A stretch of DNA of 64,000 nucleotides, from NCBI GenBank assembly GCA_963753685.1, contig CAVWDE010000032.1, positions 62,001-126,000 of the forward strand. Direction: 5' to 3'. Shown piece by piece: positions 41,676 to 50,784 of this stretch. Below the pieces are notes generated by a model. That model was not told where the DNA came from, made no database searches, and was given only the letters and a program-made list of their open reading frames with translations. Positions within the stretch are counted from its first letter, which is position 1. Each line of letters begins with the position of its first letter. The translations under genes and the position numbers were made by a program. The DNA comes from DATAOG01 sp963753685 (GTDB lineage: Bacteria > Pseudomonadota > Alphaproteobacteria > Geminicoccales > Geminicoccaceae).

Positions 41676-42269
41676 TCATGACGCGAACTGCCAGCCGAGC
41701 CCGCGCAGCAGATCGGCGGTGACCGCGAGCGGCAGCCCGACCACGTTGGAGTAGCTGCCGTTGATCGCGAGCGTGAAGCTCTCGGCGCGACCCTGGATCG
41801 CGTAGCCGCCGGCCTTGCCCTGCCACTCGCCGCAGGCCAGGTAGGCGTGCAGCTCCAGCGCGCCGAGGCGCTTGAAGCGGACCGCGGTCATGACCAGCCG
41901 CGCCACCCGCCGGCCACCCGGGGCCGCGATCGCGACCGCGGTGTAGACCCGGTGGCGCCGCCCCGAAAGCAGCTTCAGGCAACGCTCCGCAACCGCCGCA
42001 TCGGTCGCCTTCGGCAGGATCCGGCGGCCGCAGGCGACCACCGTGTCGGCTCCGAGCACGAACCGCTCCGCAGCCGGCTGGCGGCCGGCGATCGCGTCCG
42101 TCTTGGCGGCCGCGAGGCGGCGCGCGTAGACGCTGGGAAGCTCGCGCGGGCGTGGCGTCTCGTCGATCTCGGGGCCCTCGATCGCGCTCGGCTCGATGCC
42201 GATCTGGCGCAGCAACGCCAGTCGCCGTGGCGAGGACGAAGCCAAAATCAGGGGCGGGTTTGCGGCCAC
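41676..42269 (-). CDS. maf: Maf-family nucleotide pyrophosphatase
   Basis: The product (197 aa) has the Maf start LILASSSPRRLALLRQIG and ERFVLGADTVV with the catalytic Asp-rich region. GGYAIQGRAESFTLAINGSY and NVVGLPLA complete the family pattern. Maf proteins hydrolyse non-canonical nucleoside triphosphates to monophosphates and affect septation in some bacteria. It lies 3 bp after infA and is coupled to rng through the 17-bp repeats. Confidence 0.93.
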   Translation of the reverse strand: MAANPPLILASSSPRRLALLRQIGIEPSAIEGPEIDETPRPRELPSVYARRLAAAKTDAIAGRQPAAERFVLGADTVVACGRRILPKATDAAVAERCLKLLSGRRHRVYTAVAIAAPGGRRVARLVMTAVRFKRLGALELHAYLACGEWQGKAGGYAIQGRAESFTLAINGSYSNVVGLPLAVTADLLRGLGWQFAS

Positions 42270-42272
42270 CCG

Positions 42273-42491
42273 CTACTTGAAGCGATAGGTGATCCGGCCG
42301 CGGCTCAGATCGTAGGGCGTCATCTCGACCGTGACCCGGTCACCGGTCAGGACGCGGATCCGATTCTTGCGCATCCGGCCAGAGGTATGGGCGAGAATTT
42401 CGTGCTCGTTCTCAAGTTTGACGCGGAACATCGCGTTGGGCAGAACTTCGGTGACGGTGCCGCCGAACTCGATCAGATCTTCTTTGGCCAT
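42273..42491 (-). CDS. infA: translation initiation factor IF-1
   Basis: The product (72 aa) is a single S1/OB-fold protein with the standard sequence (MAKEDLIEFGGTVTEVLPNA, ISGRMRKNRIRVLTGDRV-type core). It binds the ribosomal A site at initiation. It has a strong SD (AGGAGGT, 6 bp before ATG) and a leader hairpin upstream. Confidence 0.98.
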   Translation of the reverse strand: MAKEDLIEFGGTVTEVLPNAMFRVKLENEHEILAHTSGRMRKNRIRVLTGDRVTVEMTPYDLSRGRITYRFK

Positions 42492-42515
42492 CCAACCTCC
42501 TGTGTTTGGGCCACT

Positions 42516-42534
42516 TTGGCGGTCAAACCGCCAA
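42516..42534 (-). promoter_or_regulatory. hairpin in infA leader
   Basis: TTGGCGG (42516-42522) pairs with CCGCCAA (42528-42534) across a 5-nt loop, 25-43 bp upstream of the infA start. It has no T-run, so it is more likely a 5' leader structure than a terminator of the preceding gene. Function unknown. Confidence 0.3.
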
Positions 42535-42620
42535 GCTGTAGATGACCGCTGCCGGCAACCAGGTCAAGAGGGCGCAGGTGCGGCTATTCCCCCGACCCAA
42601 CCGCAGCTCCGGATCGGCGC

Positions 42621-43079
42621 TCAGACCATGTTCGGCGCACCGCCCGGCGGAAACCGTGCGCTCAGCCGCACCAGCAGCTGGTCGCGCAGCACGCGGTAGG
42701 CATCGAGGCGGGTCTCGCGGGCGCCCTCGACCAGGCTCGGGTCCATGGTCGGCCAGAACTCGATCTCGCAGGAGCTGGTCCGGGTCAGCTCGACCGCCCG
42801 GTGCTGCGCCTCGGGCGACAGCGAGACCACCAGATCGAAATAATCGTCCTCCAGGTCGTCGAAGCTCCGCGGTCGATGCCGCGACAGGTCGATGCCGATC
42901 TCGTCCAGGGCTGCGACCACGAACGGATCGATCGGCTGCGGCCGCAGCCCGACCGATTGCACGAAGACCTTGCGGCCATGGAGATACTTCATCACCGCCT
43001 CGGCCATCGGCGAGCGGATCGCGTTGTGGGTGCAGGCGAACAGGACGCTGCCGGGCAGCTCTTCCAATGATTTAGGCAC
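42621..43079 (-). CDS. low-molecular-weight phosphatase/arsenate reductase family protein
   Basis: The product (152 aa) carries the phosphatase loop CTHNAIRSP at about 16-24 (Cys-x5-Arg) and a later acidic region (FWPTMDPSL) for the general acid. This fold includes LMW protein tyrosine phosphatases and thioredoxin-type arsenate reductases. No ars genes are near, and this gene between UPF0262 and infA is conserved in alphaproteobacteria, which argues for a housekeeping role. It overlaps UPF0262 by 8 bp. Confidence 0.85.
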   Translation of the reverse strand: MPKSLEELPGSVLFACTHNAIRSPMAEAVMKYLHGRKVFVQSVGLRPQPIDPFVVAALDEIGIDLSRHRPRSFDDLEDDYFDLVVSLSPEAQHRAVELTRTSSCEIEFWPTMDPSLVEGARETRLDAYRVLRDQLLVRLSARFPPGGAPNMV

Positions 43080-43551
43080 GGATGTGCAGGACGCAGATTA
43101 AGGTGAACAGGCGGCGCGCGGTCTCGGCGTCGACCGCGATCTTGTCGGCCAGGGCTTCGGCGAGCTTCTCGGCCCCCTCGTCGTGCAGGCCGCGGCGCCC
43201 CATGTCGATCGCCTCGATCCGGCTAGGCGAGGCGTGCCGGATCGCCTGGAAGTAGCTGTCGCAGATCAGGAAGTAGTCCTTGATGAGGCGCCGGAAAGGC
43301 CGCATCGAGAGCGTGACCTCGGCCTGCTCCTGGCCCGTCTCGTCGGTGAGCGCGAAGATCAGGTTGGCCTCGCGCAGCGACAACAGGACCCGGTAGGGCC
43401 CGGCGAAGCCGTTCACCAGCCGGAACGAATTGCGCTCCAGCAGATCGAACACCGCGACCTGACGCTCGTGCTCGACCTCGCGGCTCCAGCGGACGATGCT
43501 GGCGGCATCGAGCCGGATCTCGACGATCCGCGCGCCGTCATCCCCGGTCAC
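43072..43551 (-). CDS. UPF0262 family protein
   Basis: The product (159 aa) matches UPF0262 throughout, including RQVAVFDLLERNSFRLVN, GPYRVLLSLREANLIFAL, RPFRRLIKDYFLICDSYFQA and IDMGRRGLHDEGA. The family is restricted mainly to alphaproteobacteria and has no assigned function. It overlaps hisD by 4 bp and the LMW phosphatase gene by 8 bp. Confidence 0.93.
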   Translation of the reverse strand: MTGDDGARIVEIRLDAASIVRWSREVEHERQVAVFDLLERNSFRLVNGFAGPYRVLLSLREANLIFALTDETGQEQAEVTLSMRPFRRLIKDYFLICDSYFQAIRHASPSRIEAIDMGRRGLHDEGAEKLAEALADKIAVDAETARRLFTLICVLHIRA

Positions 43552-44852
43552 GACGGCGTCGGGGCGTCGAGGCGCCGGTCGATCGCCTGCGCATGGCCGG
43601 CCAGACCCTCGGCCCGCGCCAGGCGCGCGGCCGCCGGGCCGAGCGCCGGGAAGGCCGCCGCAGGACAGGCAAGCAGCGTGGTCCGCTTGAGAAAGTCGAA
43701 CACCGCGAGCCCGGACGCGAAGCGCGCGCTCCGGCCGGTCGGCAGGACGTGGTTGGGGCCGCCGACATAGTCACCGATCACCTCGGGCGTGTGCGCGCCG
43801 ATGAAGATCGCCCCGGCGTGGCGGATCCGCGCCGCCAGCGCCTCCGCCCGCGGCCCGAGCAGCTCGAGATGCTCGGGCGCCAGCCGGTCGACCAGCGCCG
43901 GGGCGCGCTCCACGTCGTCCAGGCGGATGATGGCGCCGAAATCCCGCCAGCTCGCAGCCGCAATCGATCGCCTCGGCAGGCCCGCCAGCTGAACCTCGAC
44001 CTCGGCGCCGACCCGCTCCGCCAGCTCGGCGCCATCGGTGATGAAAATCGCCTGCGCGAGCTCGTCGTGCTCGGCCTGGCTCAAAAGATCGGCCGCGATC
44101 CAGGCCGGGTCCTGATCGCCGTCGGCGACCACCAGGATCTCCGAGGGTCCGGCGATCATGTCGATCCCGACCCGGCCGAACACCTGACGCTTGGCCTCGG
44201 CGACATAAGCGTTGCCGGGCCCGACGATCTTGTCGACCGGCCGGATGGTCGCGGTTCCGTAAGCGAGCGCCGCGATCGCCTGGGCGCCGCCAACCCGGAA
44301 AATCTCGTCGACACCCGCGATCCGCGCGGCGACCAGGACCAGAGGATTGAGCACGCCATCGGGCGCCGGCACCGCCATCACCACCCGCTCCACACCCGCG
44401 ATCCGGGCCGGGATGGCGTTCATCAGGACCGAGCTCGGATAGGCCGCGGTGCCGCCCGGGACGTAGATGCCGACCGCCTCGATCGGCCGCCAACGCAGCC
44501 CGAGGCGGACGCCCAGGGCGTCGACCTCCTCCTGGTCAGCCGGCAGCTGGCGGCGGTGGAAGGCGCCGATCCGGGCGGCGGCGAGCTCGAGCGCCTGACG
44601 CAGGTCACCCGGACAACGCTCGAGCGCGCGCAGGGTCTCGCCGTCATCGATCCGCAGCTCGGCAGCACTCAGGCGATGGCGATCGAACCGGAGCGTATAG
44701 TCGAGCAGTGCCTGGTCGCCCTCGGCCGCGACCCGGGCCAGGATCGAGCTGACCTGCGCGCGGACGTCGCCCGCCTCCTGCCCGCGCCGGACGGTCAGGC
44801 GGGCGAGCGCCGCCTCGAAGCCGGGCGCGCGCTCGTCCAGGCGCAGCGCCAT
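43548..44852 (-). CDS. hisD: histidinol dehydrogenase
   Basis: This zinc enzyme (434 aa) makes the last two oxidations of histidine synthesis. It shows GLRWRPIEAVGIYVPGGTAA, VVMAVPAPDGVLNP, VGPGNAYVAEAKRQVFGRVG, DMIAGPSEILVVAD, QAEHDELAQAIFITD, PEHLELLGPRAEAL and GAHTPEVIGDYVGGPNHVLP. Length is standard. Other his genes are not adjacent, as is usual for alphaproteobacterial hisD in this cluster. Confidence 0.97.
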   Translation of the reverse strand: MALRLDERAPGFEAALARLTVRRGQEAGDVRAQVSSILARVAAEGDQALLDYTLRFDRHRLSAAELRIDDGETLRALERCPGDLRQALELAAARIGAFHRRQLPADQEEVDALGVRLGLRWRPIEAVGIYVPGGTAAYPSSVLMNAIPARIAGVERVVMAVPAPDGVLNPLVLVAARIAGVDEIFRVGGAQAIAALAYGTATIRPVDKIVGPGNAYVAEAKRQVFGRVGIDMIAGPSEILVVADGDQDPAWIAADLLSQAEHDELAQAIFITDGAELAERVGAEVEVQLAGLPRRSIAAASWRDFGAIIRLDDVERAPALVDRLAPEHLELLGPRAEALAARIRHAGAIFIGAHTPEVIGDYVGGPNHVLPTGRSARFASGLAVFDFLKRTTLLACPAAAFPALGPAAARLARAEGLAGHAQAIDRRLDAPTPS

Positions 44853-44854
44853 CG

Positions 44855-45319
44855 CTAGCCGCCCGCGGCCGGCGAGCTGGCCAGCTCGTGGGTCGGCGCC
44901 ACCGGAGCCGGCCAGGGGTCGCCGAAATCCTCGAGGGTCGCCGCGATCTCACGGACCCCAAGGCGGATCGCCATGTCGCCGGCGAACAGGAGGGTGACGT
45001 CGGTCAGCCCCCCCTGCCCCGGCGCCGCCACCAGGGTCAGGAGCTCGAGCTTGACCGCGCCGAAGCGGCTGTCGAGGCCGTAGTGCCGGACCGCCTCGAC
45101 CTGGTTGAAGACCAGCGCCGACTGGCACTCGGTCATGCCCTCGCAGCTCGTGGGGTCGGCCAGACACTCGCGCCGGAAGCGGGTGAACGCCGCGACGAAG
45201 CGGCGCTCGTCGGCCAGATAGGCCATCTCGGTGAGCGGGATCAGCGCGTCCTGCAGGCAGGCGGCGATGACGCTCAGGTCATCCTGGTCGACCGCCTTGA
45301 GACGCAACCGCTCGACCAT
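44855..45319 (-). CDS. DUF2948 family protein
   Basis: The product is 154 aa from ATG 45319. LRLKAVDQDDLSVIAACLQD, then ERRFVAAFTRFRRE, match DUF2948, an alphaproteobacterial family of unknown role that nearly always lies between murA and hisD. A middle cysteine pair is CLADPTSCEGMTEC. It starts 17 bp after murA and ends 2 bp before hisD. Confidence 0.9.
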   Translation of the reverse strand: MVERLRLKAVDQDDLSVIAACLQDALIPLTEMAYLADERRFVAAFTRFRRECLADPTSCEGMTECQSALVFNQVEAVRHYGLDSRFGAVKLELLTLVAAPGQGGLTDVTLLFAGDMAIRLGVREIAATLEDFGDPWPAPVAPTHELASSPAAGG

Positions 45320-45336
45320 GATCGCCCCGCTTCCGA

Positions 45337-46596
45337 TCAGTGCACCCGCTGGATGTCGGCGCCGCAGGCGACCAGCTTCTCGGTCAGCCGCTCGTAGCCC
45401 CGATCCAGATGGTAGACACGGTTGATCACGGTCTCGCCCTCGGCGGCGAGGCCCGCCAGGATCAGGGAGACCGAGGCGCGCAGGTCGGTCGCCATGACCG
45501 GCGCCCCGGTCAGCCGGCCGACCCCGCGGATCAGCGCCGAGCCGCCATGCACCGTGATCCTGGCCCCCATGCGCGTCAATTCGGGCACGTGCATGAACCG
45601 GTTCTCGAAGATCGTCTCGGTGATCATCGAAGCGCCGTCGGCGATGCACATCAAGGCCATGAGCTGGGCCTGCAGGTCGGTCGGAAAGCCGGGATAGGGC
45701 TGGGTCATGACGTCGATCCCGACCGGCTTCGCGGCGCGCCCCGAGACCTTGATGCCGAGCTCGCTCGGCTCGACCGCGACGCCTGCTTCCTCGAGCTTCT
45801 CGGCGACCGTCTGGACCAGTTGCATGCGGCCGCCCGCGAGCTCGAGCGTGCCCCCGGTGATCGCGGCCGCGATCGCGTAGGTGCCGAGCTCGATCCGGTC
45901 CGGCAGCACCGTGTGCTCGGCGCCGTGCAGCCGGGGCACGCCCTGGACCACCAGATTGCCGCGGCCGATGCCCTCGATCTTCGCCCCCATCGCGACCAGG
46001 CAGCGCGCCAGATCGACGACCTCCGGCTCGCGCGCGGCATTGGCGATCACCGTCTCGCCCTCGGCCAGGCAGGCCGCCATCAGGAGGTTCTCGGTGGCGC
46101 CGACCGAAGGCAGCTCGAGACGCAGGCTCGCCCCCTTCAACCCCCGCGGCGCGCAGGCATGGATGTAGCCCTCGCTGAGCTCGATCTCGGCGCCGAGCTC
46201 CTCCAGGCCCTTGAGGTGCAGATCGACCGGCCGCGGCCCGATCGCGCAGCCGCCGGGCAGCGACACCTTGGCTTCCCCGCTCCTCGCCAGCAGAGGTCCA
46301 AGCACCAGGACCGAGGCGCGCATCTTGCGCACCAGGTCATAGGCGGCAAGCGTGCTGGTGAGCCGGCGCGTCCGCAGCTCGAGACGGCCGGTCCGGTCGG
46401 CATCGACCGTCATGCCGAGGGTCTCGAGCAGGCGACACATCGAGTCGATGTCGGCGAGGGCCGGCACGTTCCTGAGGATCAGGGGCTCATCGGTCAAAAG
46501 GCCGGCGGCGAGGATCGGCAAAGCGGCGTTCTTGGCACCGCTGATCGGGATCTGCCCGGTGAGCGCGCGGCCGCCGCGAATCAGGATTCGGTCCAT
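45337..46596 (-). CDS. murA: UDP-N-acetylglucosamine 1-carboxyvinyltransferase
   Basis: The product (419 aa) performs the first committed step of peptidoglycan synthesis. It shows GQIPISGAKNAALPILAA (Lys22-type residue), KMRASVLVLGPLLAR, and the catalytic loop PGGCAIGPRPVDLHL with the fosfomycin-target cysteine. FPTDLQAQLMAL and ETIFENRFMHVPELTRMGA follow. It is the first gene of the murA-DUF2948-hisD-UPF0262 run. Confidence 0.98.
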   Translation of the reverse strand: MDRILIRGGRALTGQIPISGAKNAALPILAAGLLTDEPLILRNVPALADIDSMCRLLETLGMTVDADRTGRLELRTRRLTSTLAAYDLVRKMRASVLVLGPLLARSGEAKVSLPGGCAIGPRPVDLHLKGLEELGAEIELSEGYIHACAPRGLKGASLRLELPSVGATENLLMAACLAEGETVIANAAREPEVVDLARCLVAMGAKIEGIGRGNLVVQGVPRLHGAEHTVLPDRIELGTYAIAAAITGGTLELAGGRMQLVQTVAEKLEEAGVAVEPSELGIKVSGRAAKPVGIDVMTQPYPGFPTDLQAQLMALMCIADGASMITETIFENRFMHVPELTRMGARITVHGGSALIRGVGRLTGAPVMATDLRASVSLILAGLAAEGETVINRVYHLDRGYERLTEKLVACGADIQRVH

Positions 46597-46632
46597 GGGA
46601 TGACGAGGCTCCAGTTGCCAGAGGCGGCGCGC

Positions 46633-46854
46633 TCACGTGCCCTTGTAGGGCTTCGGGCGCACCGTCTCAAGTCGAGCCTCATCACTGGTTGCTGGGGGCT
46701 TAACGCCGCCAATGTCCGCGTCCTCCTGCCGACCGCGCTGCTGTGCCTTGCGCTTTTGCAGGTTCTCGCGCAACGCCTGGGCCTCGCGCACCTGGCGCGC
46801 CGCTTTCCCGGCCGTCGTGGACGCCGAGTGCCTTGGCCGCTCCCGCTCGCTCAT
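46633..46854 (-). CDS. small basic hypothetical protein upstream of murA
   Basis: The product is 73 aa from ATG 46854. It is strongly basic and probably helical at 15-50 (REAQALRENLQKRKAQQRGR). Comparable short Arg/Lys/Gln-rich proteins often precede murA in alphaproteobacteria. Function unknown. It lies 36 bp upstream of murA on the same strand, so it is likely cotranscribed. Confidence 0.6.
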   Translation of the reverse strand: MSERERPRHSASTTAGKAARQVREAQALRENLQKRKAQQRGRQEDADIGGVKPPATSDEARLETVRPKPYKGT

Positions 46855-46938
46855 CCCCGCCGCCAATCTGCCGCCAATCCCCTTGCGTCGCCCCCCACCG
46901 CTGTGGCATTAGCCGCTGCCATCGTCCTCGGATCGGGA

Positions 46939-47013
46939 GCCGCCGTAGCTCAGCGGTAGAGCACTCCCTTGGTAAGGGAGGGGTCGAGTGTTCAATTCAC
47001 TCCGGCGGCACCA
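46939..47013 (+). tRNA. tRNA-Thr (GGT)
   Basis: This is a 75-nt cloverleaf with encoded CCA. The acceptor pairs GCCGCCG with CGGCGGC. The anticodon stem pairs CTCCC with GGGAG around loop TTGGTAA (anticodon GGT). The T loop is TTCAATT. The 262 bp after it, up to 47276, hold no gene that I trust. Confidence 0.97.
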
Positions 47014-47275
47014 GCCTTCCGCAGATCCCGGGGCTCCGGCCAAGCCGTAGCGCCTTTCCTAATCTTACAAGGTCGCCGCCCGGCTGGCTCGCTGCCAGGC
47101 TGGACCAAATGCCCTGAAATCGCAATCGGGCGGCCGCCGGCTCACCCCGCGCATCCGCCACGCCCAGGCAGCCGCCGCCGGGCCCTTATGAAGCACTTCA
47201 CACGCCAGGGCGGCGCCGCCGTCCTAAGGTCTGCGCTCGCCGACCTGGGTATGGTCAGAGGGGAGGCTTCGAACC

Positions 47276-48379
47276 ATGGCACCGCGACCGGATTGGAACC
47301 TCAGCATGGTCCGCAGCCGCGAGGCGCGTCAGCTGCTGCCGAAACTGCCCGGTCTGCCCGAGCAGGTCGACTGGGGAGACCTCAGGGTCGGCCACCTCGA
47401 TACCGGCTTCACCGAGCATCCGGTGTTCGGCGACTGGGCGACCGGCCACATTTCGCTGCGCGTGGCCGACGGCCTTAACCTGCGCGAGGCTGGCTCGGAC
47501 GCGCATGATCCGCTCAACTACGAGGGTAATCCAGGTCACGGCACGCGCACCTGCAGCATCATCTGCGGTGACGCCCAGCCGGCGATTGGCGGAGCGCCGC
47601 CGGAGAGCGAGGTCGGCGTCGCGCCGCATCTGCCCGTGGTGCCCTGCCGGATCGTCAACTCGGTCGTGCTGACCCCGGAGCGCAACCGCAAGGCGGTCGC
47701 GAAGGGCATCAACCATGCTCGCACCAAAGGCTGCCAGGTGATCAGCATCAGCCTCGGCATCCCGACCTTCCTCCCGACCATGACCGGTGGCATGGGGCGG
47801 GCGGTCGACCGGGCCTACGAACAGGGCGTGATTATCGCCGCCGCCGGCGGCCAGATCATCGACAGCGTCACCTATCCCGGCAAGTACTGGCGCACGATCG
47901 GGGTCGGCGGGGTGACCTCGGAGCGGCGCATCTGGTTCGACTATCGGGACGGCAGGGACATGATCGATGTCTGGGCGCCGGCCGCGCGCGTTCTGCGCGC
48001 CGACAGCGTCGCCGGGCCGGGACAGGTCGCGATGCAGCCGATCGAGGGCGCCGATCCGGGTGCGTCCGCGCTCAGCTCCGGCTCCCATTCCGGCGGCTAC
48101 GGCTCGGGCGACGGGACCTCCTACGCGACCGTCCACGTCGCGGCCGCGGCGGCCATGTGGCTGCGCCATCGCGGCGACGACATCGCCCACGCCTACGACG
48201 AGCCCTGGCAGCGGGTCGAGGCGTTCCGCCGCCTGCTGCACACGACCGCGGGGCCGCTCGGGGGCGCGGCGCCGGCCAACCGCTCGGGCGTGCTCGACAT
48301 CGAGCAGTTGCTGCTGGCCGACCTGCCGCCGGCAGCCAGCCTGAGCAAGGCGCGGCCCGACCGGGACAAATGGGCCTGA
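47276..48379 (+). CDS. S8 (subtilisin-like) serine protease, no signal peptide
   Basis: The product (367 aa) has the triad Asp42 (VGHLDTGF), His88 (GNPGHGTRT) and Ser282 (GDGTSYATVH). The residue that normally supplies the oxyanion hole, Asn in AAGN, is replaced: AAAGGQI at 188-194 has Gly. There is no signal peptide and no obvious propeptide, so it would act in the cytoplasm or need another export route. GGGGAGG precedes the ATG. It stands alone between tRNA-Thr and convergent aspS. Substrate unknown. Confidence 0.85.
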   Translation: MAPRPDWNLSMVRSREARQLLPKLPGLPEQVDWGDLRVGHLDTGFTEHPVFGDWATGHISLRVADGLNLREAGSDAHDPLNYEGNPGHGTRTCSIICGDAQPAIGGAPPESEVGVAPHLPVVPCRIVNSVVLTPERNRKAVAKGINHARTKGCQVISISLGIPTFLPTMTGGMGRAVDRAYEQGVIIAAAGGQIIDSVTYPGKYWRTIGVGGVTSERRIWFDYRDGRDMIDVWAPAARVLRADSVAGPGQVAMQPIEGADPGASALSSGSHSGGYGSGDGTSYATVHVAAAAAMWLRHRGDDIAHAYDEPWQRVEAFRRLLHTTAGPLGGAAPANRSGVLDIEQLLLADLPPAASLSKARPDRDKWA

Positions 48380-48465
48380 GGCGAGCTCGCGGGCAACCGC
48401 CGACGGTCTCAGAAGCCAGCGGGCCGAGATGGGGGACGCAACGCAGGGTCGGTCGGGCCGCCCGA

Positions 48466-50310
48466 CTAACCCGCGTGCGGCGAGACCAGATGATCGGCGG
48501 CCCCGGCTGGGGCGGCTTGCTCCTCGCGCAGCTTTTCGCGGGCGGCGAGCGAGAGTTGGAGGTGGAGCTCCTTCAGCTGCCTGTCGTCGACCGGCGACGG
48601 GGCGCCGAGCAGGAGCTCCTGGGCCTGCTGGTTGAGCGGGAAGGCCGTCACCTCGCGGATGTTCGGCTGGTTCGCGATCAGCATCACGATCCGGTCGATC
48701 CCGGGCGCGATCCCGCCGTGCGGCGGCGCCCCGAAATGCAGCGCCCGGAACATGCCGCCGAAGCGCTGCTCGAGGACCTCCGCCGGATAGCCCGCGAGCG
48801 CGAACGCCTTGACCATGATGTCGGGGCGGTGGTTGCGGATGGCGCCCGAGCTGAGCTCGACGCCGTTGCAGACGATGTCGTACTGGAACGCCAGGATGTC
48901 GAGCGGGTCCCTGGTCTCGAGCGCCTCGAGCCCGCCCTGCGGCATCGAGAACGGGTTGTGCGAGAAGATCACCGACTTGGTCTCGTCGTCCCATTCATAC
49001 ATCGGAAAATCGACGATCCAGGCGAACCGATAGCAGCGCTCGGCGATCAGGCCCAGCTCCTCGCCCAGCCGGGTGCGGATCAGCCCCGAGAGCCGCTCGG
49101 CCGCCGGCCGCTGGTCGCAGACGAAGAAGATCGCATCGCCATCCTCAAGGCCGGCGGCCTCCTTGAGCGCCGCGATCCGCTCCGGATCGAGGAACTTGGC
49201 AACCGGCCCCTTGGGCTCCTCGCCCGCGGCGTACTGGATGTAGCCGAGCCCGGGCGCGCCCAGGCTCTGGGCGTAGGCGACCGTCTGGTCGAAGAACCGG
49301 CGCGGCCGCCCGACCGCGCCCGGCGCCGGCACCGCGCGCACCACCGCCCCCTTCTCGAGCGCGCGCGCGAACACCGCAAAGCCGCCGCCCCGAAAGATCT
49401 CGCCGACATCCGCGATCTCGATCGGGTTGCGCAGGTCCGGCTTGTCGCTGCCGTACTTGACCATCGCATCGCGGTAAGCGATGCGCGGAAATGGCCGGGG
49501 CGTCACGTCCCAGTCGGTGAGCTCCTCGAACACGCCGTGCATGACCGGCTCGACCGCTCTGAACACGTCCTCCTGCTCGACGAATGCCATCTCGAGATCG
49601 AGCTGGTAGAACTCGCCCGGGCTGCGGTCGGCGCGCGCATCCTCGTCGCGAAAACAGGGCGCGATCTGGAAGTAGCGGTCGAACCCCGAGATCATGAACA
49701 GCTGCTTATACTGCTGCGGTGCCTGGGGCAGCGCGTAGAACTTGCCGGGATGGAGCCGCGAGGGCACCAGGAAGTCGCGCGCCCCCTCGGGCGAGCTCGC
49801 GGTCAGGATCGGGGTCTGGAACTCGACGAAACCCTGCGCCTCCATGCGCCTGCGGATGCTCGAGATCACCTTCGAGCGCAACAGGATGTTCTTCTGCATC
49901 GACTCCCGGCGCAGATCGAGGAAGCGGTAGCGCAGCCGCGTCTCCTCCGGATAGTCGCGCTCGGCGTTGACCTGGAGCGGCAAGACCTCGGCCGGCAATT
50001 CGACCACCAGCGCATCCGCGACCAGCTCGACCGCTCCGGTAGCGAGCTGCGGGTTGATCGTCTCTGCGCTGCGCGCGACCACCTGACCGGTGACCGTCAG
50101 CACGCTCTCCAGCCGCACCCCCTCGGCATCCCGGAAAAACGGCTGCTCGGGCTGGAACACGATCTGGGTGATGCCGTGATGGTCGCGCAGATCGATGAAC
50201 AGCAGCTGGCCGTGATCGCGCTTGCGATGCACCCAGCCGGACAGGCGCACGCTCTCGCCCTCGTGCCCGGGACGAAGCTCGCCACAGGTGTGGCTGCGAT
50301 AGGGATGCAT
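48466..50310 (-). CDS. aspS: aspartate-tRNA ligase
   Basis: This is a bacterial-type class II AspRS (614 aa). It has an N-terminal OB fold (GWVHRKRDHGQLLFIDLRDH), motif 2 (FRDEDARADRSPGEFYQLDL), the bacterial GAD insertion, and motif 3 (HFGAPPHGGIAPGIDRIVML). Length is normal. The 233 bp upstream, to the toxin-antitoxin cluster at 50545, hold only promoter-size sequence. Confidence 0.97.
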   Translation of the reverse strand: MHPYRSHTCGELRPGHEGESVRLSGWVHRKRDHGQLLFIDLRDHHGITQIVFQPEQPFFRDAEGVRLESVLTVTGQVVARSAETINPQLATGAVELVADALVVELPAEVLPLQVNAERDYPEETRLRYRFLDLRRESMQKNILLRSKVISSIRRRMEAQGFVEFQTPILTASSPEGARDFLVPSRLHPGKFYALPQAPQQYKQLFMISGFDRYFQIAPCFRDEDARADRSPGEFYQLDLEMAFVEQEDVFRAVEPVMHGVFEELTDWDVTPRPFPRIAYRDAMVKYGSDKPDLRNPIEIADVGEIFRGGGFAVFARALEKGAVVRAVPAPGAVGRPRRFFDQTVAYAQSLGAPGLGYIQYAAGEEPKGPVAKFLDPERIAALKEAAGLEDGDAIFFVCDQRPAAERLSGLIRTRLGEELGLIAERCYRFAWIVDFPMYEWDDETKSVIFSHNPFSMPQGGLEALETRDPLDILAFQYDIVCNGVELSSGAIRNHRPDIMVKAFALAGYPAEVLEQRFGGMFRALHFGAPPHGGIAPGIDRIVMLIANQPNIREVTAFPLNQQAQELLLGAPSPVDDRQLKELHLQLSLAAREKLREEQAAPAGAADHLVSPHAG

Positions 50311-50544
50311 CCTCGGCCTCTTGCGCTGTCGCCGCGCCTAAGGTCACCGAACCCCAAAGCCTGTCAAGCCGGCAGCGGCCGCGTGGTCCAGGAGGGCACC
50401 GGCCGCTGGAGGCGCGGGCCGCCCTCGCCTCGGCCTGAGCGCCACGCTCATCGCCGGCGCCCTGCACTTTCGAGCGGGTTTGCCGGTTGGCAACGAGATA
50501 CGTTATATGCGTGCCTTGAAAACCCACCTTGGTAGAGAAGCCCG

Positions 50545-50784
50545 ATGCCCAGAGGTCTGATCCTCGTGAAGGCGGCCTACGATGTCGACGCCGCGGTCTG
50601 GTTCGTCGAGTCCAGCGATCTGGAAGGCGTGAACGCCGAAGCTCCAAGCCTGGAGGGTTTGCTGCACAAGCTGCCTGCCGTCATCCTCGATCTCCTGGAG
50701 GAGGAAGGATTTGATGGCGCCGAGGTGCCGGTCGAGGTCGTTGCGCATGCGAGCACACGGGTGCGGCGGGGCAGCGTGGCTTGA
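50545..50784 (+). CDS. DUF1902/HicB-like antitoxin
   Basis: The product (79 aa) is a short HicB-type fold: ILVKAAYDVDAAVWFVESSDLEGVN-like start (about 5-29), then APSLEGLLHKLPAVILDLLEE. It lacks the DNA-binding tail found in longer HicB proteins. It overlaps hicA by 4 bp, which is the usual coupling of an antitoxin with its toxin. It should neutralise the HicA protein by direct binding. Confidence 0.8.
   Translation: MPRGLILVKAAYDVDAAVWFVESSDLEGVNAEAPSLEGLLHKLPAVILDLLEEEGFDGAEVPVEVVAHASTRVRRGSVA

Noticed and set aside
48157..50535. 792-codon plus-strand open frame opposite aspS
   Set aside because: Shadow; aspS on the minus strand is complete.
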